Positions 25,603 through 34,841 of a DNA stretch of 64,000 bases are shown one piece after another. The notes beneath the pieces were generated by a model. It was not told the DNA's origin. It ran no database searches and worked only from the letters and a program-made list of their open reading frames with translations. The stretch covers positions 124,001 through 188,000 of the forward strand of contig CABHOV010000029.1 of NCBI GenBank assembly GCA_902168185.1, written 5' to 3'. The DNA comes from an uncultured Bacteroides sp. (lineage in GTDB: Bacteria > Bacteroidota > Bacteroidia > Cytophagales > Cyclobacteriaceae). Made by a program: the position numbers and the translations under genes. Each line of letters starts with the position of its first letter. The first letter of the stretch is position 1.

Positions 25603-26664
25603 ATGAAGCGCCCTATAAAGGTTCTGATCATTGACGATTCAGCTCTGGTTCGTCAAACTCTCAAAGAAATTATAGAGTCCGATCCGCAGTTGGAAGTGAT
25701 GGATACAGCGGGCGATCCATATCTTGCTGCGCAAAAGATCAGGCAGAATATTCCCGATGTAATCACGCTCGATATAGAAATGCCGCGCATGGATGGGCTA
25801 ACTTTTCTGAAGGCGCTCATGGCGCAGTATCCTATTCCCGTTGTAATCATTTCAAGTCTCACACAGAGCGGCAGTCAACTGGCGTTGCGTGCGCTTGATT
25901 TAGGCGCGATTGAAATTGTAGCAAAATCGGAAGTAACAAATACGAAAGAGCATCTGGAGAATTCACGTATTCGCGTAACAGATGCTATCAAAGCCGCATT
26001 CATGTCACCCGTGAAGCGCATCGGATTAAGCAGAGAACCGTACAAGGATATACCGGTGGTGAAACCGAATGTCAATCTGCAATCACTGCACTATAACACC
26101 ACGGATAAAGTTATCGCCATTGGTGCTTCTACCGGAGGCACGGAGGCATTACGCTATATTTTGAAAGCTATACCTGCAAATTGCCCGGGTATTTTGATCA
26201 CGCAACACATGCCGCCAGGTTTTACAAAATCATTTGCCGATCAGTTGAATTTGTTATGTGAGGTAACGGTGAAGGAAGCCAGCGATGGAGAACGTATCAT
26301 GCGTGGCCATGCCTATATAGCGCCCGGAGGCAAGCACATGGAAGTATACCGCAGCGGTGCTAAATATTTTATTAAAGTTCGCGATGGCGAACTCGTCAAT
26401 CGTCACAAGCCTTCAGTAGATGTACTCTTTGATTCCGTTGCAAAACATGTAGGGCAAAACGCTTTAGGAATTATCATGACAGGAATGGGGCGCGATGGTG
26501 CAGAAGGATTGATGCGTATGAAAGAAGCAGGCGCAAAAACATTCGCACAGGATGAAGCTTCCAGTGTTGTTTTTGGAATGCCCAAAGAAGCGATCAAGCT
26601 GGGTGCAGCGGAACAAATCTTGTCGTTGCAGGAGATGCCAGAAAAAATCCGCATATATACCTGA
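25603..26664 (+). CDS. cheB: Chemotaxis-type protein-glutamate methylesterase (CheB)
   Basis: 353 residues from ATG 25603 (a TTG at 25555 is in frame). A receiver with Asp57 (VITLDIEMPRMDG) is joined to the CheB catalytic domain with the triad Ser176 (IGASTGGTEAL), His202 (ITQHMPPGFT) and Asp298 (GMGRDGAEG). CheB removes methyl groups from glutamates, or deamidates glutamines, on chemoreceptors when its receiver is phosphorylated. No CheA, CheR or MCP gene is in the window, so it is either an orphan or works with distant partners. Its last codons form the left arm of a long hairpin terminator. Confidence 0.9.
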   Translation: MKRPIKVLIIDDSALVRQTLKEIIESDPQLEVMDTAGDPYLAAQKIRQNIPDVITLDIEMPRMDGLTFLKALMAQYPIPVVIISSLTQSGSQLALRALDLGAIEIVAKSEVTNTKEHLENSRIRVTDAIKAAFMSPVKRIGLSREPYKDIPVVKPNVNLQSLHYNTTDKVIAIGASTGGTEALRYILKAIPANCPGILITQHMPPGFTKSFADQLNLLCEVTVKEASDGERIMRGHAYIAPGGKHMEVYRSGAKYFIKVRDGELVNRHKPSVDVLFDSVAKHVGQNALGIIMTGMGRDGAEGLMRMKEAGAKTFAQDEASSVVFGMPKEAIKLGAAEQILSLQEMPEKIRIYT

Positions 26665-26688
26665 TCATGTCAGTGTATATATGCGGAT
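26647..26688. terminator. Long bidirectional terminator overlapping the cheB stop codon
   Basis: ATCCGCATATATAC (26647-26660) pairs perfectly with GTATATATGCGGAT (26675-26688), and the loop can add CTGA/TCAG. The left arm is the last coding sequence of cheB and the stop lies inside the hairpin. It separates the converging cheB and phosphate transporter genes. Confidence 0.75.
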
Positions 26689-26712
26689 GCTATATTTTGT
26701 AAATCGTGTATT

Positions 26713-28125
26713 CTAGAATATAGATCTAAACAGCAGGAACAAGGTTCCGGAAAGAACGATCACTACGGGCAGTGTTAACAACCACGCCATCAAAATATTT
26801 CGCACAGTATCAGCTTGCAGATTCTTTACACCTTTGCTGGCAACCATACTACCTGCTATACCAGATGAGAGTACGTGGGTTGTGCTCACCGGCAACGATA
26901 AATAAGTTGATATACTGATCGTACTTGCAGCGATAATTTCGGCACTCGCGCCTTGCGCATAGTTCAGGTGTTCTTTACCAATCTTTTCACCGATCGTTTT
27001 AACAATTCTTTTCCAGCCGATCATCGTACCAAGTCCCAATGATAAAGCAATCATGATGATAACCCACTGCGGTGAGTAATCCGTAATTTTTTTAACAGAC
27101 TTTAATTCGTCCTTTATTATTTTTTTATCGCTTTCGCTGATTCGTAATTCAGGTTTGTCAAGAAGCTCCTTCATATAGCGATCAACAAGAAGTATATCTT
27201 TACGGATCACGAATCGCTCTCCGCCTTTAATCGATTCAACAGAAGGAGCGCGCTCCACTTTTCGAATCAATTCTTTATTCATATCCAGCGCTGATTGAAA
27301 CTTGGCATGATCGAGTGCTGAAAGAGGCGTAGCATCGATCGAGCCCAACACAGTCTCGACTTTATGAAGCGAACCTGTCAACGAACTCGGAACCACTTTT
27401 GAATTCAATGCAAAGTAAGAAGGCACTATACCGATCAGGATCAGCATCACCAACCCTACACCTTTCTGACCATCATTAGAGCCGTGTGAAAGACTTACAC
27501 TTCCACAGGTAAGAATCAGCAATGCGCGGATCAATGTTGGAGGCGGAGCATTCTTTTTAGGCTCCTTGAAAAGACTATCACCGTATGACTTTTTCTTCGT
27601 CAGATTACGGATCAGGAACATCAGGATTATAGTCATTGAAAAACCAAAGAGCGGAGATATCAGCAACGATAAACCAATCTCCTGAGCTTTGCCCCAGTTC
27701 ACAGCAGCTTCGCGTGAATCCGGCAACAACGAGTAGGCTATACCAACACCAAGGATCGACCCGATCAGTGTATGTGAGCTTGAGCAGGGTATACCGAAGT
27801 ACCACGTTAGCAGGTTCCAGAAAATAGCGCTTAATAAAAGTGCCATCACCATGGAAAGGCTATGGGCTATATTTTGATCTACGAGCGATTCTACCGGCAG
27901 CAGATTAACAATTCCGACAGCGACACCAACGCCTCCGATCAGTACACCGGCAAAGTTGCAGATGCCTGAGTACACCACGGCAGTCCAGGGCTTTAAAGAG
28001 TTTGTGTAAATGACAGTTGCTACGGCATTGGCGGTATCATGAAAACCATTGACAAATTCGAATCCGCAGGCAGCAATAAGACACAGAATTAACAGAATAG
28101 AGTACGAAAGGTCTAATTCGAACAT
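26713..28125 (-). CDS. Inorganic phosphate transporter (PiT family)
   Basis: 470 residues from ATG 28125; a further 14 codons upstream are open but poor. The N-terminal PiT repeat has FVNGFHDTANAVATVI and the C-terminal one SLPVSTTHVLSSGIAG; both are the duplicated family motif. A hydrophilic insertion of about 120 residues (near 260-350) lies between the two membrane halves, as often seen in Bacteroidota PiT proteins. It carries phosphate across the inner membrane with protons or sodium. Transcribed alone; terminated by the hairpin shared with cheB. Confidence 0.9.
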   Translation of the reverse strand: MFELDLSYSILLILCLIAACGFEFVNGFHDTANAVATVIYTNSLKPWTAVVYSGICNFAGVLIGGVGVAVGIVNLLPVESLVDQNIAHSLSMVMALLLSAIFWNLLTWYFGIPCSSSHTLIGSILGVGIAYSLLPDSREAAVNWGKAQEIGLSLLISPLFGFSMTIILMFLIRNLTKKKSYGDSLFKEPKKNAPPPTLIRALLILTCGSVSLSHGSNDGQKGVGLVMLILIGIVPSYFALNSKVVPSSLTGSLHKVETVLGSIDATPLSALDHAKFQSALDMNKELIRKVERAPSVESIKGGERFVIRKDILLVDRYMKELLDKPELRISESDKKIIKDELKSVKKITDYSPQWVIIMIALSLGLGTMIGWKRIVKTIGEKIGKEHLNYAQGASAEIIAASTISISTYLSLPVSTTHVLSSGIAGSMVASKGVKNLQADTVRNILMAWLLTLPVVIVLSGTLFLLFRSIF

Positions 28126-28247
28126 AAAAGTTGAAATTCGGGCGCAATCTAAGCTGAATTCAAACACCCATTGTTACCTCTATGTTAACTTTTTTAATTC
28201 AAACACACCCAATTTGTTTTAATTATATTGATTATCAGGAGGTTAAA

Positions 28248-28334
28248 ATGATTTTGAAAGACACACTTTGTTCACGGAAAACTGCGGTGGAACGCATTTT
28301 CAAGGCACCCGAATTAAAGGCGAGTGCGTCCTGA
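28248..28334 (+). CDS. Candidate 28-residue ORF with a strong ribosome-binding site
   Basis: ATG 28248 is preceded at 5 bp by a perfect AGGAGG (28237-28242), rare in this window. It opens a frame of 28 codons (MILKDTLCSRKTAVERIF then KAPELKASAS) ending at TGA 28332. It lies 49 bp before the PdeM-like gene on the same strand. It may be a leader peptide, a small protein or a worn remnant of a larger gene. No homologue is known to me, and the Shine-Dalgarno match may be chance. Confidence 0.33.
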   Translation: MILKDTLCSRKTAVERIFKAPELKASAS

Positions 28335-28383
28335 ATATCGGAAAATATTATCTTGCCCCCATACCAAAAAAAGTGAGGACAGC

Positions 28384-29031
28384 ATGACGGAGTTGACCAT
28401 TGCCGGGGATGAATTTTACTTATGCCCCCAAAAGGCTTTGTATTGGAAAAAGAATAAAACGTTGTTGCTGGCCGACCTTCACCTGGGCAAGGTGAATCAT
28501 TTCCGGAAGGCAGGCATTCCCGTGCCATCAAAGGCAAACGACCGGAACATCGAGGTACTGATTGAACTGCTGCAGAGTACCAAACCCGAAAGACTGATTT
28601 GTCTCGGAGATTTATTCCATAGCCATTACAATACCGAGTGGGAAGTGTTCGGTGAAGTGGTAAATCATTTCAGGAATATATCTTTCGAACTTGTACTTGG
28701 CAATCACGACATCATGAGTGAGCGACAGTATACCCGTAAGAACATTGCGATACACAATGAATTACTGATCGATAATTTCATTTTTACACACCATCCTCTC
28801 GAAGAACAGAAGGCATCAAAGTATAACATGGCTGGTCATATTCATCCCGGTGTTTACCTGCGCGGGAAAGCAAGACAAGCGATTACGTTACCGTGTTTTT
28901 ACTTTGGGAAAAACCTCGCGCTGCTTCCAGCGTTCGGTATGTTCACAGGATTAGCACGCATTCAACCGAAAAAAGAAGACCGTGTATTCGCGATCATTGA
29001 AGATAAAGTGATAGACGTGAGCATACTATAG
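28384..29031 (+). CDS. pdeM: PdeM-like metallophosphoesterase (ligase-associated endonuclease family)
   Basis: 215 residues from ATG 28384. The calcineurin-like metal motifs are present: LLLADLHLGK, LICLGDLFHS, VLGNHD and AGHIHPG, and the AGIPVP segment after the first motif is characteristic of the PdeM family. PdeM is annotated as an endonuclease of a DNA-damage cluster with an ATP-dependent ligase, an Lhr-type helicase and an exonuclease. None of those partners is next to it here. The assignment to family is good; the cellular role is inference. Confidence 0.75.
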   Translation: MTELTIAGDEFYLCPQKALYWKKNKTLLLADLHLGKVNHFRKAGIPVPSKANDRNIEVLIELLQSTKPERLICLGDLFHSHYNTEWEVFGEVVNHFRNISFELVLGNHDIMSERQYTRKNIAIHNELLIDNFIFTHHPLEEQKASKYNMAGHIHPGVYLRGKARQAITLPCFYFGKNLALLPAFGMFTGLARIQPKKEDRVFAIIEDKVIDVSIL

Positions 29032-29098
29032 CAATCTGGTGTCTCTGCGTGTTTATATTCGACTGCACGTTTTATAATTTATAGTTTAACTTTAGGCT

Positions 29099-30256
29099 AT
29101 GATAAAAACAACATTGCTTTCATCTCTTCTGCTGCTGAGCTGCTTGCTGGTTTCGGCTCAGGACACTACACGGCTCTCTTTATTATTTGTAGGGGACGTT
29201 ATGGGACACGATTCGCAGATCAATTCTGCCTATGATCCTGCAGCGAAGAAGTATGACTATAGCAGTTGTTTTCAGTTTGTAAAGCCCTATATAGAAGGCG
29301 CTGACCTCGCCATTGGAAATCTGGAAGTAACACTGGCCGGCCCGCCTCATAAAGGGTATCCGCAGTTTAGTTCTCCGGATGCTCTAGCCCATACGTTGAA
29401 GGATGTCGGCTTTGATGTTCTGGTAACGGCAAACAATCATTGCGTTGACCGTGGCAAGAGGGGATTGGAGCGCACCATCATGATGCTTGATAGTCTCAGA
29501 ATTCCGCATACCGGTACTTTCGTGGATACTGTAAGTCGTATGAATGATCACCCGTTGATTGTGGAGAAGAGCGGATTTAAACTGGCTATACTAAACTATA
29601 CCTACGGCACGAATGGTCTGCCGGTATATAAACCGAATATCGTCAACCTCCTGGATACAGCCATTATGCGAAAGGATCTTCGCAAAGCAAAAGAATTACA
29701 ACCTGATGCGATTATAGTATTCACGCATTGGGGATCAGAGTATCAAAGCCTTCCCTCGAAGGAACAAAAGAATCTTACGGAGTTCTGTTTCAAACATGGC
29801 GCACAGCTGGTGATAGGAGCACATCCCCATGTGATACAGCCAATGGAATGGCGGAAAGATAAAAATCAATTCGTGGCATACTCGCTTGGAAACTTTGTAT
29901 CAGGACAACGTAAACGGTATACCGATGGTGGTGCTATGGCTTACGTGGAATTACAGAAGATCAACTATAAACCTGACAGTGCACTTACGACTATTGACAG
30001 TGCCGCGTATTACCTGGAATGGATATACCGCACCACCGATGTACATAAAGACTACTATATCTTACCGGCACCGAAGGTTGAAAGTGATGCAGCCGTTATA
30101 AAGGATGCTGCATCGAAAAGTGCCTATAAAGTTTTTGTAGATGATTCAAGATTACTATACAAGAAGTATAACAAGGCTGTGGAGGAAGTGAAAGCCATTC
30201 CAATGCCGCTCGGTATACCGGAAGAAACACAGGCTCCGGCCATAAAGCAGGAGTAG
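29099..30256 (+). CDS. CapA family (PGA_cap metallophosphatase-like) exported protein
   Basis: 385 residues. A signal peptide ends near VSAQ (residue 20). The CapA/PgsA-like core follows: LLFVGDVMGHD, IGNLEVTL, TANNHCVDRG, VFTHWGSEY, VIGAHPHVIQ and VAYSLGNFV, all metal or active-site elements of PF09587. Proteins of this fold were first seen in poly-gamma-glutamate capsule synthesis, but no PgsB/C genes are near. It probably acts in the periplasm on a phosphate ester. It converges with the barrel gene at 30297. Confidence 0.85.
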   Translation: MIKTTLLSSLLLLSCLLVSAQDTTRLSLLFVGDVMGHDSQINSAYDPAAKKYDYSSCFQFVKPYIEGADLAIGNLEVTLAGPPHKGYPQFSSPDALAHTLKDVGFDVLVTANNHCVDRGKRGLERTIMMLDSLRIPHTGTFVDTVSRMNDHPLIVEKSGFKLAILNYTYGTNGLPVYKPNIVNLLDTAIMRKDLRKAKELQPDAIIVFTHWGSEYQSLPSKEQKNLTEFCFKHGAQLVIGAHPHVIQPMEWRKDKNQFVAYSLGNFVSGQRKRYTDGGAMAYVELQKINYKPDSALTTIDSAAYYLEWIYRTTDVHKDYYILPAPKVESDAAVIKDAASKSAYKVFVDDSRLLYKKYNKAVEEVKAIPMPLGIPEETQAPAIKQE

Positions 30257-30296
30257 GCTATAGATATAGCGAGCAGGGTATACCTGATACGTTCGC

Positions 30297-31016
30297 CTAT
30301 CTTCTTCTCCGTTTCATTTTCTTCGGAGCAGAAGGCCCTCCGCCAGAATTGAAAATAAGTCCGATGGAAAATTCCAGTCCGGTGAAATCAATTTTAGCAT
30401 CGGCATAGTCAACAGGTTTTGTTTCAAGGGTAGTGTTGCCTCCGGTATAGCTTCCCTTCAATGGAAACTTGGATTCGCCCACCAGGTAATTTGTTTCAAT
30501 GGATACACCAACCTGGTCCGTTACATATACCGTTAGCTCTGCTCCACCGTGGTATCCCCAACCTGGTTTGTTTTTGAAATTTAAGTCGCTGTTCGCTACA
30601 AGCCATCCTTCATAACTGCGAATGGCGCGATCGAAATTTCCATAATTTATTCTTTGTCCAAAGCCATGAAATCCAAAAACACCGCCCTTGATATCGAACT
30701 CTACGGATTGACCCTTGAGTTGAAACACTAATTCCACCGGGACAAAGATTGTAAAGTTAGGTCCGATCAAAGGATCTTTACTTTCGAACGGAAGGTCTTT
30801 CATATTAAGGCCTGACATACGATATAGAGAAGCGCCCGTCTCCAACGCCACAAATCGGTTGATGTCAAATCCCAATCCACGAATAGAGAATGGACTGATA
30901 GGCGTTGAGAAATATCCGTTCTTCGGAATGAAATACGAGAAGGAGAGTCCGAACTGCTGCGCCTGCACAGTGCCTGCGATCAACATAAAAATTGCCAGTA
31001 TACTATTTTTTCTCAT
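30297..31016 (-). CDS. Outer-membrane beta-barrel-like protein
   Basis: 239 residues. A signal peptide (to VQAQ) is followed by amphipathic strands (FGLSFSYFIPKN, VELVFQLKGQSVEF, AELTVYVTDQVGVSI, LEFSIGLIFN) consistent with an eight-strand-like outer-membrane barrel. The protein ends in a very basic tail, PKKMKRRRR, which is unusual for a barrel and lies on the side expected to face the periplasm or be a processing signal. Family unknown to me. Confidence 0.55.
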   Translation of the reverse strand: MRKNSILAIFMLIAGTVQAQQFGLSFSYFIPKNGYFSTPISPFSIRGLGFDINRFVALETGASLYRMSGLNMKDLPFESKDPLIGPNFTIFVPVELVFQLKGQSVEFDIKGGVFGFHGFGQRINYGNFDRAIRSYEGWLVANSDLNFKNKPGWGYHGGAELTVYVTDQVGVSIETNYLVGESKFPLKGSYTGGNTTLETKPVDYADAKIDFTGLEFSIGLIFNSGGGPSAPKKMKRRRR

Positions 31017-31110
31017 ATCGATTTGATTTATAGTGTGGGTACAGCTTATGCCGTAGTGTCCAAATATATTTATACCTATAGCGGGTTAACGTTGAGAGCA
31101 AAACTGTACA

Positions 31111-32982
31111 TCATCGTTTGTTATAGTCGCTATATAACGTCTGTTCATATGCTTTGCTCAATTCCAGGTCGCTTTCAGTGGTGCCTTCTTCCTTTATGAA
31201 TTGCTTGCCGGGATTATCATAGATCATCAGCTTCCCCGGCAGAACAAAACCATAACCATCTGTAAAGAAGAACGAAGCAAACTGCACCGTCTTGTTGCCC
31301 AGGATATTTTTACTGAAAGTAAATTCAGGTGAAGGCTTGTCCAATTGAGCCAGCAGCGTATTGGCTATATCTGTTTGACCAGATATAGTATGGATCACGG
31401 TATCTTTTTTAACGGGCCCGCCGATGATCAGCAATGGCGTACGGAAGCGTTCTTTTGTAAAAAGAGATTTGTTCCCCGGATGACGGTGTCCATGATCTGC
31501 GGTAAACACTACAATGGTATTACTCCACCAGGGTTGCTGCTTACACTTCTCTATAAAGTCTCCTATACTCTTATCGGTATAGTGGCATGAATTCAGGAAA
31601 AGAGATTCTTCATCATTTCCTTTTATATAGGGCTCCATGGGTACATCAAAAGGCTCATGGCTGCTTAGCGTAAGGATTACTTTAAAGAATGGAGCACGCG
31701 TTGTATCCAGTTCCTTTAAAGCCTGTGCAAACATATAGTGATCGTGCACGCCCCACTTCGAAGTATTCAGCTCCTCCGGAAAATCATTCATCCCGGTGAT
31801 ATGATCGAAACTTCCCATCGTCAGATATGAACGGAAGTTTGCAAAGTTCACATCGCCACCATATACAAACGAGCTTCTATATCCCAGCTTTTTCAAGTAT
31901 TGATTGAGATGCGGTAGTCGTTGTGTTTTTGCAGGATATTTAATGATGGAAGTCTGCGGCTGTGCCGGATAACCACTGAGTATACTGATCAGCCCTTTAT
32001 CGGTGCGATCACCGCTGGCGTAGAAGTTATCGAATAATATACCCTCGTGACAAAGCTTTGTGAAATTAGGACAGAGATCTTTTACACCACCGAGAGGCTC
32101 GATAACATCAGCCGTAAAACTTTCCAGGATGACGAAGATTATATTCGGTTGCTGTGCGTTCCACAACCTTGCTGTTGAATCACTGGATGGATATAGCGAT
32201 GAAAATAATTTCTGTGTTTTTTCTTTATCGAAAAAGTTTTCAGGATATCCAGCGCGTGAACTTTTACGGATACTATATATGAAGTTCCATACTACATTGA
32301 TGGCAGCATGATTCGCGTAGTTTTTAGTTTTGTGAAAGTATACATAGCCCGTGTTCATAGGCGCTACACTAAAGCTTCCGCGGATCGGCACGAACATGAA
32401 GCACGAAACGGCCAGCAGAACAAAAGCAGATTTTTTCTGAGCGGGTAAAGTAAGAAGTGCTGTGCGACTTTTTATTACCCGTATATAGATCCAGCCCATC
32501 ACAACGATCATTGCCATGAAGATGATCAGGACTTTTATAATCACGCCTGCACTGATACTTCCCAACGCACCTGAGCCCATATAGAAGAACGGAGTGTTGT
32601 TCATACGAAAGGCCCAGTGCCGGTATAGTTCCATGTCGGTTACAACCACCAGGGTAGAGATGATCATTAAAACAAGATTGGTATAGGTAAGCGCAACGTG
32701 AATCCAGCGCCCCGGAATAATAGCCGAAACCGTAAGCAACAGTCCGGATACCGCCAGAAAATAGCCGGCCATACTTCCATCCATCCGTAACCCGTGAAGC
32801 ATGGTTAAAAATATTTCCGAGGCCGTAAGCTGAGCGGTGAGATCGTAGTTATAGGCAAGAAATAATCCGCGTATAACGATCATATATCCGAGCCAGTAAA
32901 GAATCAATAGGAGAAAAATCTTGAGTCGCGCGCGCATATCCTGAATATGATCCGTAAAGATAATAGCTGCTGACTTCTTCAA
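31111..32982 (-). CDS. LTA-synthase-like membrane sulfatase/phosphoglycerol transferase
   Basis: 623 residues (ATG 32937 is an alternative start). Four to five membrane helices (~20-215) lead to an extracytoplasmic alkaline-phosphatase-type domain. Metal and catalytic motifs are NIIFVILESF, a Thr nucleophile in ASGDRTDKGL, GGDVNFANFR and VVFTADHGHR. In Gram-negative bacteria such proteins transfer phosphoglycerol or phosphoethanolamine to glycans or lipids of the envelope. Only 42 bp separate its start from the divergent amidohydrolase gene, so the promoters overlap. Confidence 0.83.
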   Translation of the reverse strand: MKKSAAIIFTDHIQDMRARLKIFLLLILYWLGYMIVIRGLFLAYNYDLTAQLTASEIFLTMLHGLRMDGSMAGYFLAVSGLLLTVSAIIPGRWIHVALTYTNLVLMIISTLVVVTDMELYRHWAFRMNNTPFFYMGSGALGSISAGVIIKVLIIFMAMIVVMGWIYIRVIKSRTALLTLPAQKKSAFVLLAVSCFMFVPIRGSFSVAPMNTGYVYFHKTKNYANHAAINVVWNFIYSIRKSSRAGYPENFFDKEKTQKLFSSLYPSSDSTARLWNAQQPNIIFVILESFTADVIEPLGGVKDLCPNFTKLCHEGILFDNFYASGDRTDKGLISILSGYPAQPQTSIIKYPAKTQRLPHLNQYLKKLGYRSSFVYGGDVNFANFRSYLTMGSFDHITGMNDFPEELNTSKWGVHDHYMFAQALKELDTTRAPFFKVILTLSSHEPFDVPMEPYIKGNDEESLFLNSCHYTDKSIGDFIEKCKQQPWWSNTIVVFTADHGHRHPGNKSLFTKERFRTPLLIIGGPVKKDTVIHTISGQTDIANTLLAQLDKPSPEFTFSKNILGNKTVQFASFFFTDGYGFVLPGKLMIYDNPGKQFIKEEGTTESDLELSKAYEQTLYSDYNKR

Positions 32983-33024
32983 TAATTTATCTTTACATTA
33001 ACAGACTAAACTTATTGTACAGCC

Positions 33025-34731
33025 GTGAAAAAATATCTGCTACTATACCTTGCCGCGATAACACTTTTTACACAATGTTCACAGCAAGCTCCTGTCGATC
33101 TGTTAATTAAAGGCGGAAAAATTTATACAGCAGACGCAGGGAACCCGGTGGTAGAAGCCGTAGCAATAACGGGCGACAAGATTATTTTCGCTGGATCAGA
33201 GGAAGATGCAGCGCAGTATCTCGGTGGAGAAACTCAGCTGATTGACTTGCAGGGGAAGACCATGACACCGGGTTTAATAGAAGGGCACGTGCACATGCTT
33301 GGTGTTGGCTATAATGAATTGAACCTCGACCTGATGAACATAAAGAATTTTGATGAACTCGTTCAGAAAGTAGAAGAGGCTGCGCGTAAAGCAAAACCCG
33401 GACAATGGATTGTCGGTCGTGGATGGCACCAGGATAAATGGGACGTGAAGCCTGAGAAAATAATAAAGGGTTTTCCGGTTCACAACGAGCTCAGTGAAGT
33501 GTCGCCAGACAACCCGGTATTTTTGTGGCATTCAAGTGGTCATGCTGCATTAGCCAATGCAAAGGCTATGGAGATTGCAGGCGTATCGTTGCTTTCAAAA
33601 GAAAATATAGCACAAGGCAATACAGAAGGCGGAGAGATCATTCGCGATGAATTGGGAAATCCTACAGGTTTGTTCAATGAACGCGCCATGACGTTGATCT
33701 CCAAAAATATACCAGAGTCTACCGCGGAGACGGATGCGCAGGCACTCGACCTGGCTATACAAGCATGTCTGCGCAATGGAATAACAAGTTTACATGACGC
33801 AGGTGCCGGTCGTGAAAATATAGCGCTATATCAGCAATTTAGAAAAGAAGGTAAACTTACCGTGCGCATGTATGTGATGGTAACAGGTTGGGATCGTGAT
33901 CTGGTATATGAATGGATGAAGCGTGGCCCGGAAATCGATTCAGTAAATATACTTACCATCCGTTCTATAAAATTAAATTGTGATGGTGCCCTGGGTTCAC
34001 GCGGTGCGTGGCTCCTGGAGCCCTATACCGATCGTCCTGATTTTTCAGGCATGGCTACACTCTCCATGGATACTGTATTGAAAACATCGCGTGAAGCGTT
34101 GAAGCATGGCTTCCAGGTATGTTCGCATGCTATAGGAGATCGTGCCAACAGAGAAATCCTGGATCGCTATGAAATCGCTTTCAAGGAAAATACATCGATC
34201 AAAGATCATCGCTTTCGTATCGAGCATGCGCAGCATATAGATCCGAAAGATTTACCACGCTTCGCTACCCTGGGTGTTATACCGGCCATGCAGGCAATTC
34301 ACATGTCATCGGACAGGCCGTGGGCTATTGACAGGTTGGGAGAAAAACGGATTAAGGAAGGTGCTTATAAATGGCAGACGTTGTTAAAGTCAGGTGCTAA
34401 GATTGTCAATGGAACGGATGCTCCAGTGGAGCCGATCAATCCTATACCTTGCTTTTATGCATCCATTACACGCAAGACGCTTAAGGGTGAACCGGAAGGT
34501 GGTTATGAGCCGGAAGAAAAAATGACACGTGAGCAAGCGCTTCGTTCCTATACACTGGATGCAGCATATGGTGCATTTGAAGAGACTATAAAAGGTTCCA
34601 TCGAACCGGGTAAGCTTGCTGATTTTACAATCTTCTCTCAGGACATCATGACGGTTCCCGAAAATGATATACTGAAGACAGAAGTGGCGATGACTATTGT
34701 AGGAGGGAAGGTTGTGTATGAAAAGAAATGA
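33025..34731 (+). CDS. Amidohydrolase (YtcJ-like), lipoprotein
   Basis: 568 residues. GTG 33025 is the start: there is no ATG, and GTG-AAA-AAA gives the MKKYLL lipoprotein signal with lipobox LFTQC (Cys18). The metal-binding pair is GHVHMLG (His88, His90). Further motifs are VCSHAIGDRA, RIEHAQHI and NGTDAPVEPI, as in amidohydrolase family 3 (YtcJ-like) enzymes. It probably hydrolyses an amide or formamide in the periplasm; the substrate is unknown. Confidence 0.86.
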   Translation: MKKYLLLYLAAITLFTQCSQQAPVDLLIKGGKIYTADAGNPVVEAVAITGDKIIFAGSEEDAAQYLGGETQLIDLQGKTMTPGLIEGHVHMLGVGYNELNLDLMNIKNFDELVQKVEEAARKAKPGQWIVGRGWHQDKWDVKPEKIIKGFPVHNELSEVSPDNPVFLWHSSGHAALANAKAMEIAGVSLLSKENIAQGNTEGGEIIRDELGNPTGLFNERAMTLISKNIPESTAETDAQALDLAIQACLRNGITSLHDAGAGRENIALYQQFRKEGKLTVRMYVMVTGWDRDLVYEWMKRGPEIDSVNILTIRSIKLNCDGALGSRGAWLLEPYTDRPDFSGMATLSMDTVLKTSREALKHGFQVCSHAIGDRANREILDRYEIAFKENTSIKDHRFRIEHAQHIDPKDLPRFATLGVIPAMQAIHMSSDRPWAIDRLGEKRIKEGAYKWQTLLKSGAKIVNGTDAPVEPINPIPCFYASITRKTLKGEPEGGYEPEEKMTREQALRSYTLDAAYGAFEETIKGSIEPGKLADFTIFSQDIMTVPENDILKTEVAMTIVGGKVVYEKK

Positions 34732-34841
34732 GATAGTATAAATCACAAATCACCGACCACTTCCTTCAGATTTTTCAATCATCAGGTTGTGATCAGGTGA
34801 CATGTTTCAGATTAAAGATTAAAGCAACGGTAGACTATAGA

